This document shows, one piece after another, positions 52,203 through 61,932 of a stretch of DNA of 64,000 nucleotides; the stretch's first letter is position 1; each line of letters opens with the position of its first letter. Source of the DNA: Saprospiraceae bacterium (lineage in GTDB: Bacteria; Bacteroidota; Bacteroidia; Chitinophagales; Saprospiraceae); the NCBI GenBank assembly GCA_013214355.1, contig JABSSL010000008.1, forward strand, positions 188,010 to 252,009. The letters run 5' to 3'. Made by a program: the position numbers and the translations under genes. The notes below the pieces were generated by a model. It was given only the letters and a program-made list of their open reading frames with translations. It searched no databases and was not told where the DNA came from.

Positions 52203-53078
52203 CTATTTGGTCGTTTTCACAGCCTTTTGGCGGTATTGCAGGGGGGTGATGCCATGCTTTTGCTTGAAAACTCGGATGAAATGGGAAGGGTCCTCAAAAC
52301 CACTTTCAAAGGAGACTTGATTGATCGGCAGGTTCGTGGTGCGTAGGCGGTGGAGGGCTAAGTCAAGCTTACGTTGCTTGAGCCAGGCCGCAGGGGTGGT
52401 TTGGTAATAAGCTTTGAAAGCCTTTTTGAACTTAGATAGGCTCATGTGGCAGAGCTGGGCATAATCTTCCACTTTCAAATTATACCCAAAGTTTTCTTCC
52501 ATGACGCAGCTCATCTGGTATTCCTGGCTTTGGCAGAGTGAGATGAAGTAGTCGCGGATGTCCTGATGCTGTTCTTTTGTACAAATACTCAAAAGTAGTT
52601 CCTCGAATTTCAACCGGAGCAGTTGTTCGTTGGGTTGTTCTTCTAAGGAGAGATAGGAGATCACGGAGCTGCAATAGCTATTCAGCAGTTGATCAGGTGC
52701 TACGCGCAAGACCGCATCTTGGGTAGAAAGATCTGCTGGGGCATGCACTAAAATGCTGGCATGTTTCTGTAGAAAGGCCTTGATGAAGTCATCGGGAATG
52801 AAGAAGAAAATAGCACAAAACTCATCTTCAAAAAACTGATGGGTCAAATTAGCCCCCTTCTTGATGAAAAGGATTTCACCTTCATCAACAACATAATCAT
52901 GGTAAATGCTCCTCCACATTTTCTTACCGGATAACACAAAGGCGAGGTAGTTGCTATCCGACCATAGGCCGAATTTCGTTTCCTCTTGCATACAAGTGTA
53001 TTCCACAAAGAGCAATTCATTCACCTCCAGTTTTCGGAAGTTCCCATCTTCTTTCAGGTATGAATACAGATTTACCAT
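52203..53078 (-). CDS. AraC-family transcriptional regulator
   Basis: A 291-residue regulator. The N-terminal half is a cupin-like ligand domain (FVLSGKKMWRSIYHDYVVDE, GEILFIKKGANLTHQFF). The C-terminal half has two AraC helix-turn-helix motifs: LKVEDYAQLCHMSLSKFKKA and INQVSFESGFEDPSHFIRVF, then KQKHGITPLQYR. The ligand is not predictable. It lies 68 bp downstream of the heparinase-like lyase gene on the same strand, and could control that gene. The MddA-like gene starts 210 bp further on. Confidence 0.88.
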   Translation of the reverse strand: MVNLYSYLKEDGNFRKLEVNELLFVEYTCMQEETKFGLWSDSNYLAFVLSGKKMWRSIYHDYVVDEGEILFIKKGANLTHQFFEDEFCAIFFFIPDDFIKAFLQKHASILVHAPADLSTQDAVLRVAPDQLLNSYCSSVISYLSLEEQPNEQLLRLKFEELLLSICTKEQHQDIRDYFISLCQSQEYQMSCVMEENFGYNLKVEDYAQLCHMSLSKFKKAFKAYYQTTPAAWLKQRKLDLALHRLRTTNLPINQVSFESGFEDPSHFIRVFKQKHGITPLQYRQKAVKTTK

Positions 53079-53146
53079 GCACCTTAGAATATCTAGGGCT
53101 GTAAATTAGTGAAAATCGTCAAAAGGGCATCTGCAGCAACAAAAGA

Positions 53147-55189
53147 TTACTTTCTGTGCTTCACTTTCACCTTTTGGCTATCGGAAAAAGGAACGGTAAG
53201 TCTCCAACTACCTCTGTCCTTTAGATCAACCTTTAGCTTGATACCATTTTTCGTTTGGGAAAGAAGCTGGGTACGTACTTCTGGCGCCTCCAGTTCCGAA
53301 GGAATTAAGAGCCAGACAAAGGATTCCGTACCATCAATCATGGTGGAATGGATCACCGCCTTGTTGGGTTGGAATACATTATACTCTTCACTGTACCATC
53401 CTTGAATTGCCGGTTCTTCTTGCCCTTCTATGACTTGCACCGCCCAATCGTTATTTTCGATGGGAATAAGGGTTAGATTCCCTTTTGCATTTTTAGTAGA
53501 AACGATCCCAAATTTATCCACTTCGACTTGACAGTCAGGGTGCCAATGCCAAAGGCTTGCTATTCTCCGTGCCGTTTCAGTTTCAATTTTATCCACCACG
53601 ACCCAAAATCCATCGCGCACGTACAGAAGAGAACGATTGTGTTTAACTCCTTCTAAATCATAGAATTGATTAAACGAATTCCAAGCATAGTCAAAACTCG
53701 GTGTTATACGCCAATGTTCCGCCCCAAGTGGCTCTTTCACCACCTTCTCGTCTGGCATCTGCCCTTTTCCATCAATCAGAACAGCATTATGTCCCTGCGT
53801 CCCTCTGGCGTACCGCCTGAACTTCTTAGCCACTTCTCCAGTATAGGCAAACCGGCCAGCATCCACTAGCAAGTCCCTGCCATACGCAGAGATCGAAAGG
53901 TGTAATTTGTCATTGTGCTGGTGACCACTTCCCCATGGCCCCACATCAAAAAATGACCAATGAGCATCCTGTTGATAACCATTACGGGAAATCAATTGCC
54001 CTGCCCAAGGATAAAAATAAGAAGGGCCATCTTGAGGTTTGACGCCCCTACTCCCGTTGGTGGCTATGTATTCCCATTCTGGCTGATCATACTTTTCGGC
54101 CCCATCTAGAATCATAGCGACATCACTGCCCCTATCTCCATCGTTATTCAATATCCGATTGCCATCAGGCCGCACGGCATGTGCAAGGTAGCGGTACATT
54201 CCTTCGATCGTTTTATCAAAAAAATCAGGCAGCTCGTACTCGGCTCGATCACAGATCTCTTTAAAAAGCACAAAGTTTCGCATCGCTACATTGTGGTAAT
54301 GGGCAGTCAATTCCGTCTGTACTCCATCTGAGTAAACCTGTCCTTTCATACTTTCGCTAATGACATCCGCCGCATAGCACAGCCACTCCTCCGACTTTTT
54401 GTATTCTGGGAAGTTGGTAGCAAGGGTAGCCAAGGCAGAGATCTCCATGGTTAGCCAGTTATTGGCGGCATGAAATTGCCGATTGTAATGGGCGTGATCA
54501 GGGAGGCTCATGAGTATCAGCAGCTGAGTAGCACGTGAAAAGTATGGGCTATTGATCATACCATAGAAAAGCTTAGACCAGACCTTGGCACGAGCAGCTA
54601 CTTCCAAACCTCTCCACACAGAAGTCCTGCTTTTCACCCCTGGATAAGGCATACTCTTAATGATAAAATCACGGAGAAACTCATCAATGTAAACAACGTA
54701 CTTGGGATTACCCGTTTCAAAGTACGCGTCAAAAACTTGGCTGATTTGGGTATGTCGATTCGACAACCAAGCCCATTCTCGATCGTCGTTGGGTCCCTTG
54801 TAGTACCAGTCGCGATGGCCATCTTCCAGCCAAGGCACTTCCCCTCGGACATTCTGAACAATAAACACATCTTTTAAGGTCGTGTCTGCTAAAGTATTGG
54901 TACGTACCTGTACCTCCGGTTGTGTTCTGCGCAAATGTGCCCCAGATTCGCACTCTTTATAGTACTCCAAGAGTAACCTACAAGCCTTCACCATATCTTT
55001 AGCTTGCACGGCGGCTCGAACCTTTTCTAAACCTTTTCTTTCTAGATCAAATTGGTCCAGCATTTGGCCGACTTGCTCGGGATAGGCCTCATAAACAGCT
55101 TTAACGGTCTTGATGGAACGCCAGGATTGGGTGGAGCCTAGGATGGGACCTAGGATTACCAGTAGGAGTACTAGTTTTATGTGATGCAT
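53147..55189 (-). CDS. Heparinase II/III-like polysaccharide lyase, exported
   Basis: A 680-residue exported protein (signal MHHIKLVLLLVILGPILGST). An N-terminal alpha/alpha toroid (about 40-370) contains FHAANNWLTMEISALATLAT and TELTAHYHNVAMRNF. A heparinase II/III beta domain (about 390-600) has SGHQHNDKLHLSISAYGRDL followed by LVDAGRFAYTG. His/Tyr candidates in YHNVAM and GHQHND match alginate, heparin or chondroitin lyases of PL12/15/17/21. The polysaccharide is unknown; uronic-acid-containing algal or animal glycans are all possible. The ATG at 55189 is preferred over the TTG at 55216. The beta-helix protein gene lies 110 bp upstream, and the leader has a heptamer tandem repeat. Confidence 0.83.
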   Translation of the reverse strand: MHHIKLVLLLVILGPILGSTQSWRSIKTVKAVYEAYPEQVGQMLDQFDLERKGLEKVRAAVQAKDMVKACRLLLEYYKECESGAHLRRTQPEVQVRTNTLADTTLKDVFIVQNVRGEVPWLEDGHRDWYYKGPNDDREWAWLSNRHTQISQVFDAYFETGNPKYVVYIDEFLRDFIIKSMPYPGVKSRTSVWRGLEVAARAKVWSKLFYGMINSPYFSRATQLLILMSLPDHAHYNRQFHAANNWLTMEISALATLATNFPEYKKSEEWLCYAADVISESMKGQVYSDGVQTELTAHYHNVAMRNFVLFKEICDRAEYELPDFFDKTIEGMYRYLAHAVRPDGNRILNNDGDRGSDVAMILDGAEKYDQPEWEYIATNGSRGVKPQDGPSYFYPWAGQLISRNGYQQDAHWSFFDVGPWGSGHQHNDKLHLSISAYGRDLLVDAGRFAYTGEVAKKFRRYARGTQGHNAVLIDGKGQMPDEKVVKEPLGAEHWRITPSFDYAWNSFNQFYDLEGVKHNRSLLYVRDGFWVVVDKIETETARRIASLWHWHPDCQVEVDKFGIVSTKNAKGNLTLIPIENNDWAVQVIEGQEEPAIQGWYSEEYNVFQPNKAVIHSTMIDGTESFVWLLIPSELEAPEVRTQLLSQTKNGIKLKVDLKDRGSWRLTVPFSDSQKVKVKHRK

Positions 55190-55251
55190 TTGAATTTTCA
55201 ATTTGGGCAAGGCCAAAGTCTTACTCGCAAGCGTTGACCTTGCTATGGATG

Positions 55252-55276
55252 TTGGAGGTTGGAGGTTGGAGGTTGG
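55252..55276. repeat. Tandem heptamer repeat in the lyase leader
   Basis: TTGGAGG is repeated about 3.6 times (55252-55258, 55259-55265, 55266-55272, then TTGG), between the beta-helix gene and the lyase start. It could vary in copy number by slippage or form a G-rich structure on the plus strand. No function is proven. Confidence 0.7.
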
Positions 55277-55299
55277 TATGGTAGTTCAAATTCTCCCTA

Positions 55300-56946
55300 T
55301 TATCTCCTGACACGCACTCCCTTGAACATATGAGGGTTATCACTAAGTCTTAGTTTCTTGCCGCTAGCAGTAGTCACATTTTGTAGAATGACTTCCTTGG
55401 TCCTGATATAAGGATATTTCTCTTGATAAGATTCATCGGTGTTCTTGGAGTTGAAGTCCCGGAAGATAGCTGGCCCTTGATAATCCTCTGGGTGGTTCGA
55501 GTCATCGATTTGCAGATTTTCGATCGTGATGCGCTTGGGCATGTAGCAGGTATAACCAAAATCATGTTTTCCAGAGTAAGATCCACTGATTAAACTGGCG
55601 CTGGTTTCTCGTCCTCCGTGTGGTATAAACACACAATTGCGAATAATGAATTCTCCCTGCCAGGTGCTGCCGTAATCGGATCGGAGATTGATCAGGCTCC
55701 TGCCACGAATGGTACTATTTTCCACAAGGAAAGTCCCACTACCAATGGCATTGATTCCCATGTGCCCCAAGGTAGAATTGCGGACGGTGGCATTCGCGAC
55801 TCCTTTATGCGCATCAAATCGGGATAGCATACAGTTGTCATACAACAGGTTCTTGCAATAGTTAGAGCCCAGTACTCCCCAATAGGTGCGGTCATTGATA
55901 TCATTAGTCTGGGTGCAATTGATAAAGGATACATTCAGGGCCCGGTTGACGGAGAGGTCATAGGAGCCCATGGAGACGGGTTTGCCAGCCCGGCCAATGG
56001 TGCGATAGGTTTTGTGCCCCGTGAGAAGGGTGTTCTTGACGGTAACATAGGAGCAATCTCGAATGCTGAAGAATCCTCCATAGGGTGCTCCGTGCTCTCC
56101 TTCGCCGGTGATATGATGCTCCACACCATCTACCACGACATTGGAACGCCGGATCGCTATGTTACGGCTATAATAAGTGTACTTTGATTCCGCTTGATTG
56201 GCAATGGTAGTAAAGTGCCCGCCTGTAATGTTCAATACCTCATCATCAATTGGTAAGGCCGTGATCTCCGTAATCTGGTCAAAGTCCCAGATGATCGGTG
56301 CATTCCTATCCACATTTCCGGCTTCATCTACTACAAAAATATCCGTCTGATCAGATCCATTGTTTTGATTTAAGCCGAAGCGGATGTAGTGCTTTACATT
56401 GGAATTCGTGACGGTTATTAAGCAAGGGCCCGGCAGGGCAGCTTCAATCTTTTCCTGATCCCGCTTTAGGGAAGTAATACCCTCCAACTTAGAAGCCTCC
56501 AAGCTAGAACTCACCATAAAGATGGAGACATTACGATCTTCCACTTCTCGATCGTCAATGATGAATTTCGCTTCTCCGAAATCCGTATCGGTCTGGATGA
56601 TGGCGGTGCGTGCCTTGCCGCCAATGTAATAGGTAGCCCCTGGATCAGCTTTAACCTTTAGGCCTTGCTGATTGGCAAAGGCGTGCGTGGCGGCGATGAC
56701 TGCCATATCATCGGTTTGCCCATCTCCTTTGGCGCCCAGGTCACCATAGTGGATCACGCCTACCGCCTTGAATTTGCGGATGTCTCTCGGAGCAATATTC
56801 AGGGATACTTCACCTTTTGCATTGGTTTGGACTTGCGTCTTGGCACTGTTGGTAGTGATGGCTACCGGTTCTTGGACAGTCGAGCTTTGTCCCCAGGAAA
56901 TAGCCGTAAAGGCTACTGCTAGGAACAATAGGAGGTAAAATTTCAT
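55300..56946 (-). CDS. Exported right-handed beta-helix protein (pectate-lyase-3-like)
   Basis: A 548-residue exported protein (signal MKFYLLLFLAVAFTAISWGQ). The segment YGDLGAKGDGQTDDMAVIAA (about 81-100) is the start typical of pectate lyase superfamily 3/GH28-type beta-helices. Repeats follow with NVVVDGVEHHITG, YVTVKNTLLTG, ATVRNSTLGH and FLVENSTIRG. Such folds include polysaccharide lyases, glycoside hydrolases and epimerases; I cannot place a catalytic residue. It lies 110 bp upstream of the heparinase-like lyase on the same strand and may act on the same substrate. The frame extends to 56994, but the ATG at 56946 gives the signal. Confidence 0.75.
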   Translation of the reverse strand: MKFYLLLFLAVAFTAISWGQSSTVQEPVAITTNSAKTQVQTNAKGEVSLNIAPRDIRKFKAVGVIHYGDLGAKGDGQTDDMAVIAATHAFANQQGLKVKADPGATYYIGGKARTAIIQTDTDFGEAKFIIDDREVEDRNVSIFMVSSSLEASKLEGITSLKRDQEKIEAALPGPCLITVTNSNVKHYIRFGLNQNNGSDQTDIFVVDEAGNVDRNAPIIWDFDQITEITALPIDDEVLNITGGHFTTIANQAESKYTYYSRNIAIRRSNVVVDGVEHHITGEGEHGAPYGGFFSIRDCSYVTVKNTLLTGHKTYRTIGRAGKPVSMGSYDLSVNRALNVSFINCTQTNDINDRTYWGVLGSNYCKNLLYDNCMLSRFDAHKGVANATVRNSTLGHMGINAIGSGTFLVENSTIRGRSLINLRSDYGSTWQGEFIIRNCVFIPHGGRETSASLISGSYSGKHDFGYTCYMPKRITIENLQIDDSNHPEDYQGPAIFRDFNSKNTDESYQEKYPYIRTKEVILQNVTTASGKKLRLSDNPHMFKGVRVRR

Positions 56947-57101
56947 TGTTGGTTGGTTTTTCGTATCAAAGTTGGCAAAGCCAATCTCTATCAAGTTCAG
57001 AAAAAATCAGTAATGTTCCAATGATTTTTTGACCTATATTTATGAAAAACTACCTTCTCGATGCAGCCCGGATAGCTTAGCGTACTTATTTTCTGGTCTA
57101 A

Positions 57102-58847
57102 CTAGGATGGGATGATTGGAAGCTGTAAATAAGAATCATATTCACCCCCGAAATACAAAACATGACTTCCTCCTTCATTTAGTGAATTATCCTTCATCAT
57201 GGGTGCATTTTGGTAGATTTCATAAGCAGCGACCATCAACGCTAAGGATTCCCCGGCACGAAAAAAGACGGAGGTAGGAGGAAACGGAATGGTCAAGCAA
57301 ACCACCTCATCAGGATTCAAAGTCTGATACGACTGGAAAGATTGGTGGGGTGTAATATCTGTTGATTTTTCTACATCCAAAGCCCTTAAGGAGGCCCTCA
57401 TATAGCCTCTGGTGATGACGTCATTCCTATTTCCAACCGTTCCATAGAAAGGAACTCTTTGGCCATTTGGATCCCGTTTATCCAGTACCACATAAAGGTT
57501 GAAGTCGTCTTGTCTGCTGTGATCAGGAGTCCTCAGTTCCATCCACACCTTCAGTTTAGCATGCCCAGTAATTTCGGTATCCTCGGAAAAAGTGATCGAA
57601 AAGGTATGACTTCCTTTCTTTCCATCATAAGCAATTTCACTCCCCTTTTCTGGCTTATTTAACACCAGCTCACTTTTGCTGGTCAGAAAGTATTTATCGT
57701 ATCTGGTCCGTGCAATGGGCCATTCATTTTCACCTCGGACTTCATGGATTTCATCTCTTCCGGACCTGACCTCCAGTCTAACTCTTGGAGTTTGCCCCCA
57801 GCTATTGTCCTTATTTCCCTTCAAATAGTAGTCCATAAATTGAAGGGTAAGTTCTTGCACTTCCTGGCTATAGTACACATCCCACTTACCTCCCCGATGC
57901 GTATACATCCACTTCTCTTCACTTTTAACATCGGTAAAAGACCGATACGCCCCGTTGGTGTGGAGTCCCACATCCGAGAAGGAGATGCAGGTCAATATGG
58001 GTAGCTTGATATGCTCTACAGGAGCTCTCTTATCTTCCCAAAAGGCATCGAAGAAAGGATGATTAGTTAACCAATCTGCAGGCACTCCTCCATGCTTTTC
58101 GATAAAAACTGCTGGATCTCCAGTCATCGCAGGCTTTACTTCCGTGGCCCACCAGAAAGCGGGAAATCCGTCCTGAGGTATCCCTCCGAGGTTCGATAAA
58201 TCCCGATACATATCTGTAATCCCCTCCCAAGGAGAGATACATTTTAAAGCCTTCGGAGCCTGATAGCCATAGTCTCGGCAGGCCGCTACGTGATATTGCG
58301 AAATGGCCAGAAAGCTCACGCCGTTCAGTCCAACATTGCCGTCGCACCAATCCTGCTCCGCAATCCATTCTATTACGTCAAAATAGGCCCGGGACTGATT
58401 GCGCCCAAAGGTGGTAGCTTCTCCGGTACTACCTCCAAACCCTGGAAGGTTCATGTTGACCACTATATAACCATGGCTGACCCAGAAGTTCGGATCGGGA
58501 GACTCCCAACTGGTCAGGGTTGAAAAGCGGGGCTTACCCACCTGATTAATCAATCGGTATTGCTGAGGGACGCCCTTAAATGGTGTTTTCCCAAGGGCAG
58601 GTACTAAGTGATTATCATAAGGGTGAGCGCACATAATTACGGGTAAAGGTCGCTGCTCAGCCAGTGCTTTTTTAGATTTGAAGATGTTCAAAAGGATATT
58701 CGAACCATCAGAAACCTTCACCTCAATATCCCATTCTGGCAACACATCTGGATGAGGGGGAACTAGCTTTGCCTTCCCTGTGAATAGCCTTCCACTGATT
58801 AAAGCCTTCCATAAGATAGGAGCCAATGCTTTTAGAAGTTTGATCAT
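57102..58847 (-). CDS. CocE/NonD-family hydrolase (S15-like)
   Basis: A 581-residue hydrolase of the CocE/NonD family (X-Pro dipeptidyl peptidase S15-type). An alpha/beta hydrolase core (about 40-380) has the nucleophile Ser178 in GLNGVSFLAISQ, followed by CISPWEGITDMYRD and a late HRGGKWDVYYS that may hold the catalytic His. A C-terminal jelly roll (about 390-575) with ELRTPDHSRQDDFNLYVVLD is typical of the family. No signal peptide is clear. Characterised members hydrolyse esters (cocaine), acylated antibiotics or peptides; the natural substrate here is unknown. It is divergent from a Crp regulator, 139 bp away. Confidence 0.85.
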   Translation of the reverse strand: MIKLLKALAPILWKALISGRLFTGKAKLVPPHPDVLPEWDIEVKVSDGSNILLNIFKSKKALAEQRPLPVIMCAHPYDNHLVPALGKTPFKGVPQQYRLINQVGKPRFSTLTSWESPDPNFWVSHGYIVVNMNLPGFGGSTGEATTFGRNQSRAYFDVIEWIAEQDWCDGNVGLNGVSFLAISQYHVAACRDYGYQAPKALKCISPWEGITDMYRDLSNLGGIPQDGFPAFWWATEVKPAMTGDPAVFIEKHGGVPADWLTNHPFFDAFWEDKRAPVEHIKLPILTCISFSDVGLHTNGAYRSFTDVKSEEKWMYTHRGGKWDVYYSQEVQELTLQFMDYYLKGNKDNSWGQTPRVRLEVRSGRDEIHEVRGENEWPIARTRYDKYFLTSKSELVLNKPEKGSEIAYDGKKGSHTFSITFSEDTEITGHAKLKVWMELRTPDHSRQDDFNLYVVLDKRDPNGQRVPFYGTVGNRNDVITRGYMRASLRALDVEKSTDITPHQSFQSYQTLNPDEVVCLTIPFPPTSVFFRAGESLALMVAAYEIYQNAPMMKDNSLNEGGSHVLYFGGEYDSYLQLPIIPS

Positions 58848-58986
58848 GCTGATTTGCGTACTGATTATATCCCCTAAAATAAGGGTCTAAGCCTGCTTAG
58901 AACTTGTCTTAGTTAAAGATTTGGGAAGGAAGAAATGCCTAACTTGCAAGACCGAGCATTTAGCCTAAAGCTCAAGCACTGCACTT

Positions 58987-59568
58987 ATGAATTCAATTGT
59001 ATCGGCCTTTCGGCAGGAGATTGTCAGTTATTACTCCAACCTATCGGAAAGGGAATGGAACGATTTCCAAACTCCCTTAAAGGCCATGACTTATAAAAAG
59101 GGCAGCACCATTTTTCCTACGGATCAGGTTTGCAAGTATATACTTTTCATTGCCAATGGTATAGTAGCTGCAGAGGATCAATCCACAGACAATTTTGTAA
59201 TAACTCGTTTCTTTCAATCAAAAGGGCTCTGTACCAAAGTGGAGAGCATTCTCAATAATCAACTGTATAATGATCGAATGTTTGCCGTTACAGAAGTACA
59301 AGGCGTACTAATTCCGAAAGATTTATTCCTCAATATTTATCTCCATGATGATCAAATCGGCATATACTTCCGGAAAAAACTGTTGGAAATTATAGTGGAA
59401 GACAAGCAATTTATTTCGATCAAAACCAATTCAAGTATAAAAGCCCAGCTGGCTTTTTTACAAGAATACTACCCAGAAGTGGTCTTAGAAACCCCTTGGA
59501 AGTATATCGCAGATTTCATGGGTGTAACACCGTCTTGGTTGAGTAGGGTGCTAAAGAAAGACACCTAA
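58987..59568 (+). CDS. Crp/Fnr-family transcriptional regulator
   Basis: A 193-residue regulator. The N-terminal cyclic-nucleotide-binding-like beta-roll is recognisable from IFPTDQVCKYILFIANGIVA and FQSKGLCTKVESILN. The C-terminal DNA-binding region is TPWKYIADFMGVTPSWLSRV. It lacks the usual cNMP-binding consensus, which suggests a different ligand or constitutive activity. It is divergent from the CocE/NonD hydrolase, so it may regulate that gene. A second Crp-type regulator is at 20256-20840. Confidence 0.83.
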   Translation: MNSIVSAFRQEIVSYYSNLSEREWNDFQTPLKAMTYKKGSTIFPTDQVCKYILFIANGIVAAEDQSTDNFVITRFFQSKGLCTKVESILNNQLYNDRMFAVTEVQGVLIPKDLFLNIYLHDDQIGIYFRKKLLEIIVEDKQFISIKTNSSIKAQLAFLQEYYPEVVLETPWKYIADFMGVTPSWLSRVLKKDT

Positions 59569-59589
59569 CTACTATGGATCAGATTAGAA

Positions 59590-60273
59590 CTATTGATGAC
59601 CAATAGGCTGACTGACAAAAATAATGGAAGCTATAGTCTGAGTTTCTGGGTGTATTGGTTCAAGCGTTTCACATATACGTAGGCCATGAAGCTGAAAGAG
59701 CTGCCTCCAAGTTTCTAGCGTTCTAAAATACCACGGTGGAGGATTGGTAAACTGTTTACTGAAGCCCGCCCAAGAACCCATTCTCCATCCATCTTCATAT
59801 TGCTCTTCAAAGCCTACAGCAAGTGGATGTATGGTCTGTATGATAAAGTAGCCATCTGGATGCAATAACTCAGCAATAGATTGAAATACATCATTCACCG
59901 ACTTATCGCCCAATAGTGAGAAATTGCAAACAGCGACATCAAATTGCCCTTTGATTGCCCCCACTGCCAATTCCTCGTAGGATATCACCTGGAACGTCCC
60001 ACCACCTAATCGCTCCGCTTGCGCCACCAGTTCGGGTACTACATCTATACCTTGAACTGCAACCCCACCTTCGCTCAAGGCTCTTGCTAGCCATCCTTCA
60101 CCACAACCAATATCGAGAACGGTCCGGGGCTGATGCTGTAATACAGTGTTGACGATAGCCTGGTTCGTTACCAGCTTTCTACTTTCTATTTCCTCCTTGG
60201 AAATAGCGGTAATCCATGGTTCGGCATTCTGCATCCAGGAGTCAATGATGTGCTTTTCTTTGTTAGTAGCCAT
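59590..60273 (-). CDS. Class I SAM-dependent methyltransferase
   Basis: A 227-residue methyltransferase with motif I VLDIGCGEGWLARALSEGGV (about 76-95), a following acidic loop VQGIDVVPEL, and motif IV-like FDVAVCNFSLLGD. The C-terminal part, with YEDGWRMGSWAGFSKQF and PPPWYFRTLETW, resembles UbiE/Tam-like small-molecule methyltransferases. The acceptor is unknown. It is the last gene of a minus-strand run (ankyrin lipoprotein, acyltransferase, GNAT, methyltransferase; gaps 20, 51 and 46 bp), which looks like an operon but without a common theme. Confidence 0.86.
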   Translation of the reverse strand: MATNKEKHIIDSWMQNAEPWITAISKEEIESRKLVTNQAIVNTVLQHQPRTVLDIGCGEGWLARALSEGGVAVQGIDVVPELVAQAERLGGGTFQVISYEELAVGAIKGQFDVAVCNFSLLGDKSVNDVFQSIAELLHPDGYFIIQTIHPLAVGFEEQYEDGWRMGSWAGFSKQFTNPPPWYFRTLETWRQLFQLHGLRICETLEPIHPETQTIASIIFVSQPIGHQ

Positions 60274-60319
60274 TGTTGAGCTGCTTCATGAGGTCATCGC
60301 CAAAGATAGTAATCAGTCC

Positions 60320-60769
60320 CTACACCCGGATCTCATAAATCCTTGACTCTTCTCCCCAGGGATGGTAGCCTTGCCCAATATAAGAGAAGCCATACTTCTC
60401 GTAATACCCAAGGTGCTCGGTAGAGAGGTACAGATATTGATAGCCAAAGCGTTTGGTGTCTATTTTGGCTTTCTCCATTAACAAAGTAGCATAGGCATGG
60501 CCTCGATGGGCTTCTTCAATGTACACGGCGCAGATCCAAGGGTATAGGTCTCCCCTGCTGATGAAGTCGTTGGTGATGAGACCGGCGCCGCCGATGATTT
60601 CGTCCTCTTTCATCAAGAGATACCACTGTGGCAAATGATCTCGGGCATCAATACAGTGACGAATGCAGTCATCATAAATCTCTGGCTTGACACTGGGCCA
60701 ACTTTTTTGAAAATAGGCTATAGCCCGATCAAGATATTCAGGGTTTTCTCTGACAGATATAATGTTCAT
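60320..60769 (-). CDS. GNAT-family N-acetyltransferase
   Basis: A 149-residue GNAT enzyme. The acetyl-CoA-binding segment is YIEEAHRGHAYATLLMEKAK (R/Q-x-x-G-x-A pattern), preceded by beta-strand ICAV and followed by YLYLSTEHLGYYEKYGFSYI. The substrate could be a small amine or a protein N-terminus; none can be inferred. It is in the middle of the minus-strand run between the methyltransferase (46 bp) and the acyltransferase (51 bp). Confidence 0.87.
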   Translation of the reverse strand: MNIISVRENPEYLDRAIAYFQKSWPSVKPEIYDDCIRHCIDARDHLPQWYLLMKEDEIIGGAGLITNDFISRGDLYPWICAVYIEEAHRGHAYATLLMEKAKIDTKRFGYQYLYLSTEHLGYYEKYGFSYIGQGYHPWGEESRIYEIRV

Positions 60770-60820
60770 TCTTTCTCATTTAATCATGGATAGTTGAGAC
60801 AGGATGCAATTTAAAAGAAA

Positions 60821-61912
60821 CTATCCAAGCTTATGGGACAGCTGAGTTGGCTGCACGGCCTGCCTTTTACCCTTCAACCCAAAAAGTGGTCTTAAAATTC
60901 CAATTCTTCTGATGACAAATTCATACAAGACATAACATAACAGTCCAGTAAAACTTACGATACAAATGAATTGCAGGTGAATAGGGATATCTAGCGGTAA
61001 AATAATCCAGGCACCCAAGTAAAGGGCGAACATGTGTAGAATATATACCGGATAAGCTGCCTGACTCAAGTAACTCAAGGTCTGGCTGGGCTTATTCAAA
61101 TACTTATAGCCGAAGCCAAAAACGCCTAATATCCAGCAATGAGATTCGATCGCCATCAAATAGGGAGGGGACTGCATTTCAAAAAAGGACAAACGCGTAG
61201 CGTAAAAGGCCACGGCCAAAGCGATGTACAACCAGCGCCATTTCAAAACGGTCTGCCAAAAGGAACTACCACTGTACACAAACAGGAAGCCAAAAAGAAA
61301 AGCTAGCAGTCCCAAGTAGAAGCCGTGCCAAGTCTGGGCATACTGCTCAAAGATTTGGGGCTGAACTAAGAGGGCTTCGATGACAAAGAAGATCGCTACC
61401 GATAGTGGTCCAAGGGGGTGATTCATTAAAGAAAACCAGGCTTTCATCAGGCGGCCCTCCGTCCTATTTTTCAGATAGAAAAACAGTGGAGACAAGCATA
61501 GCACATAGACGAAGATGTTACCTAGAAACCACAAATGTCCAGCATGTGGCATATATCCCATGGGCAAGTTATAGTACTTTTGAAAAACCAGAAAGTGCAA
61601 GGGGGTAATCGCAGCTATCCCGAATAAAAAGGGTAATAGAATCCGTCTGGCTCGTTCCAGCATTAATTGCAGCCAGCTTCGCTTGCGGAGGGCAAAATAC
61701 ACCCCCATTCCAGACACAAAAAACAGCAAGGGAATTCGCCAAACATTTAGCATGGTCATAGGTACCCAAAGGCTTTCTAAGGACTGCTCGCTTTTGATAA
61801 AACCAATAAACAAGGCCCAAGGCTGAAACACTATGGCAATGTGGTAGATCAATAACAAGCCAATCGCAATCACACGCAGCCAGTCAATGTCGTATCTTCT
61901 TTCTGTTGTCAT
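60821..61912 (-). CDS. Membrane acyltransferase (acyltransferase family 3)
   Basis: A 363-residue inner-membrane protein with about ten helices. It starts with RYDIDWLRVIAIGLLLIYHI, in which the His is the conserved acyltransferase-3 residue, and continues with IPLLFFVSGMGVYFALRKRS and HLWFLGNIFVYVL. It transfers acyl groups to exported saccharides or lipids, as in OpgC, OafA and related proteins. The acceptor is unknown. The gene follows the ankyrin lipoprotein with a 20-bp gap. Confidence 0.87.
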   Translation of the reverse strand: MTTERRYDIDWLRVIAIGLLLIYHIAIVFQPWALFIGFIKSEQSLESLWVPMTMLNVWRIPLLFFVSGMGVYFALRKRSWLQLMLERARRILLPFLFGIAAITPLHFLVFQKYYNLPMGYMPHAGHLWFLGNIFVYVLCLSPLFFYLKNRTEGRLMKAWFSLMNHPLGPLSVAIFFVIEALLVQPQIFEQYAQTWHGFYLGLLAFLFGFLFVYSGSSFWQTVLKWRWLYIALAVAFYATRLSFFEMQSPPYLMAIESHCWILGVFGFGYKYLNKPSQTLSYLSQAAYPVYILHMFALYLGAWIILPLDIPIHLQFICIVSFTGLLCYVLYEFVIRRIGILRPLFGLKGKRQAVQPTQLSHKLG

Positions 61913-61932
61913 CGAAGGATGTTTTTAGTTCT

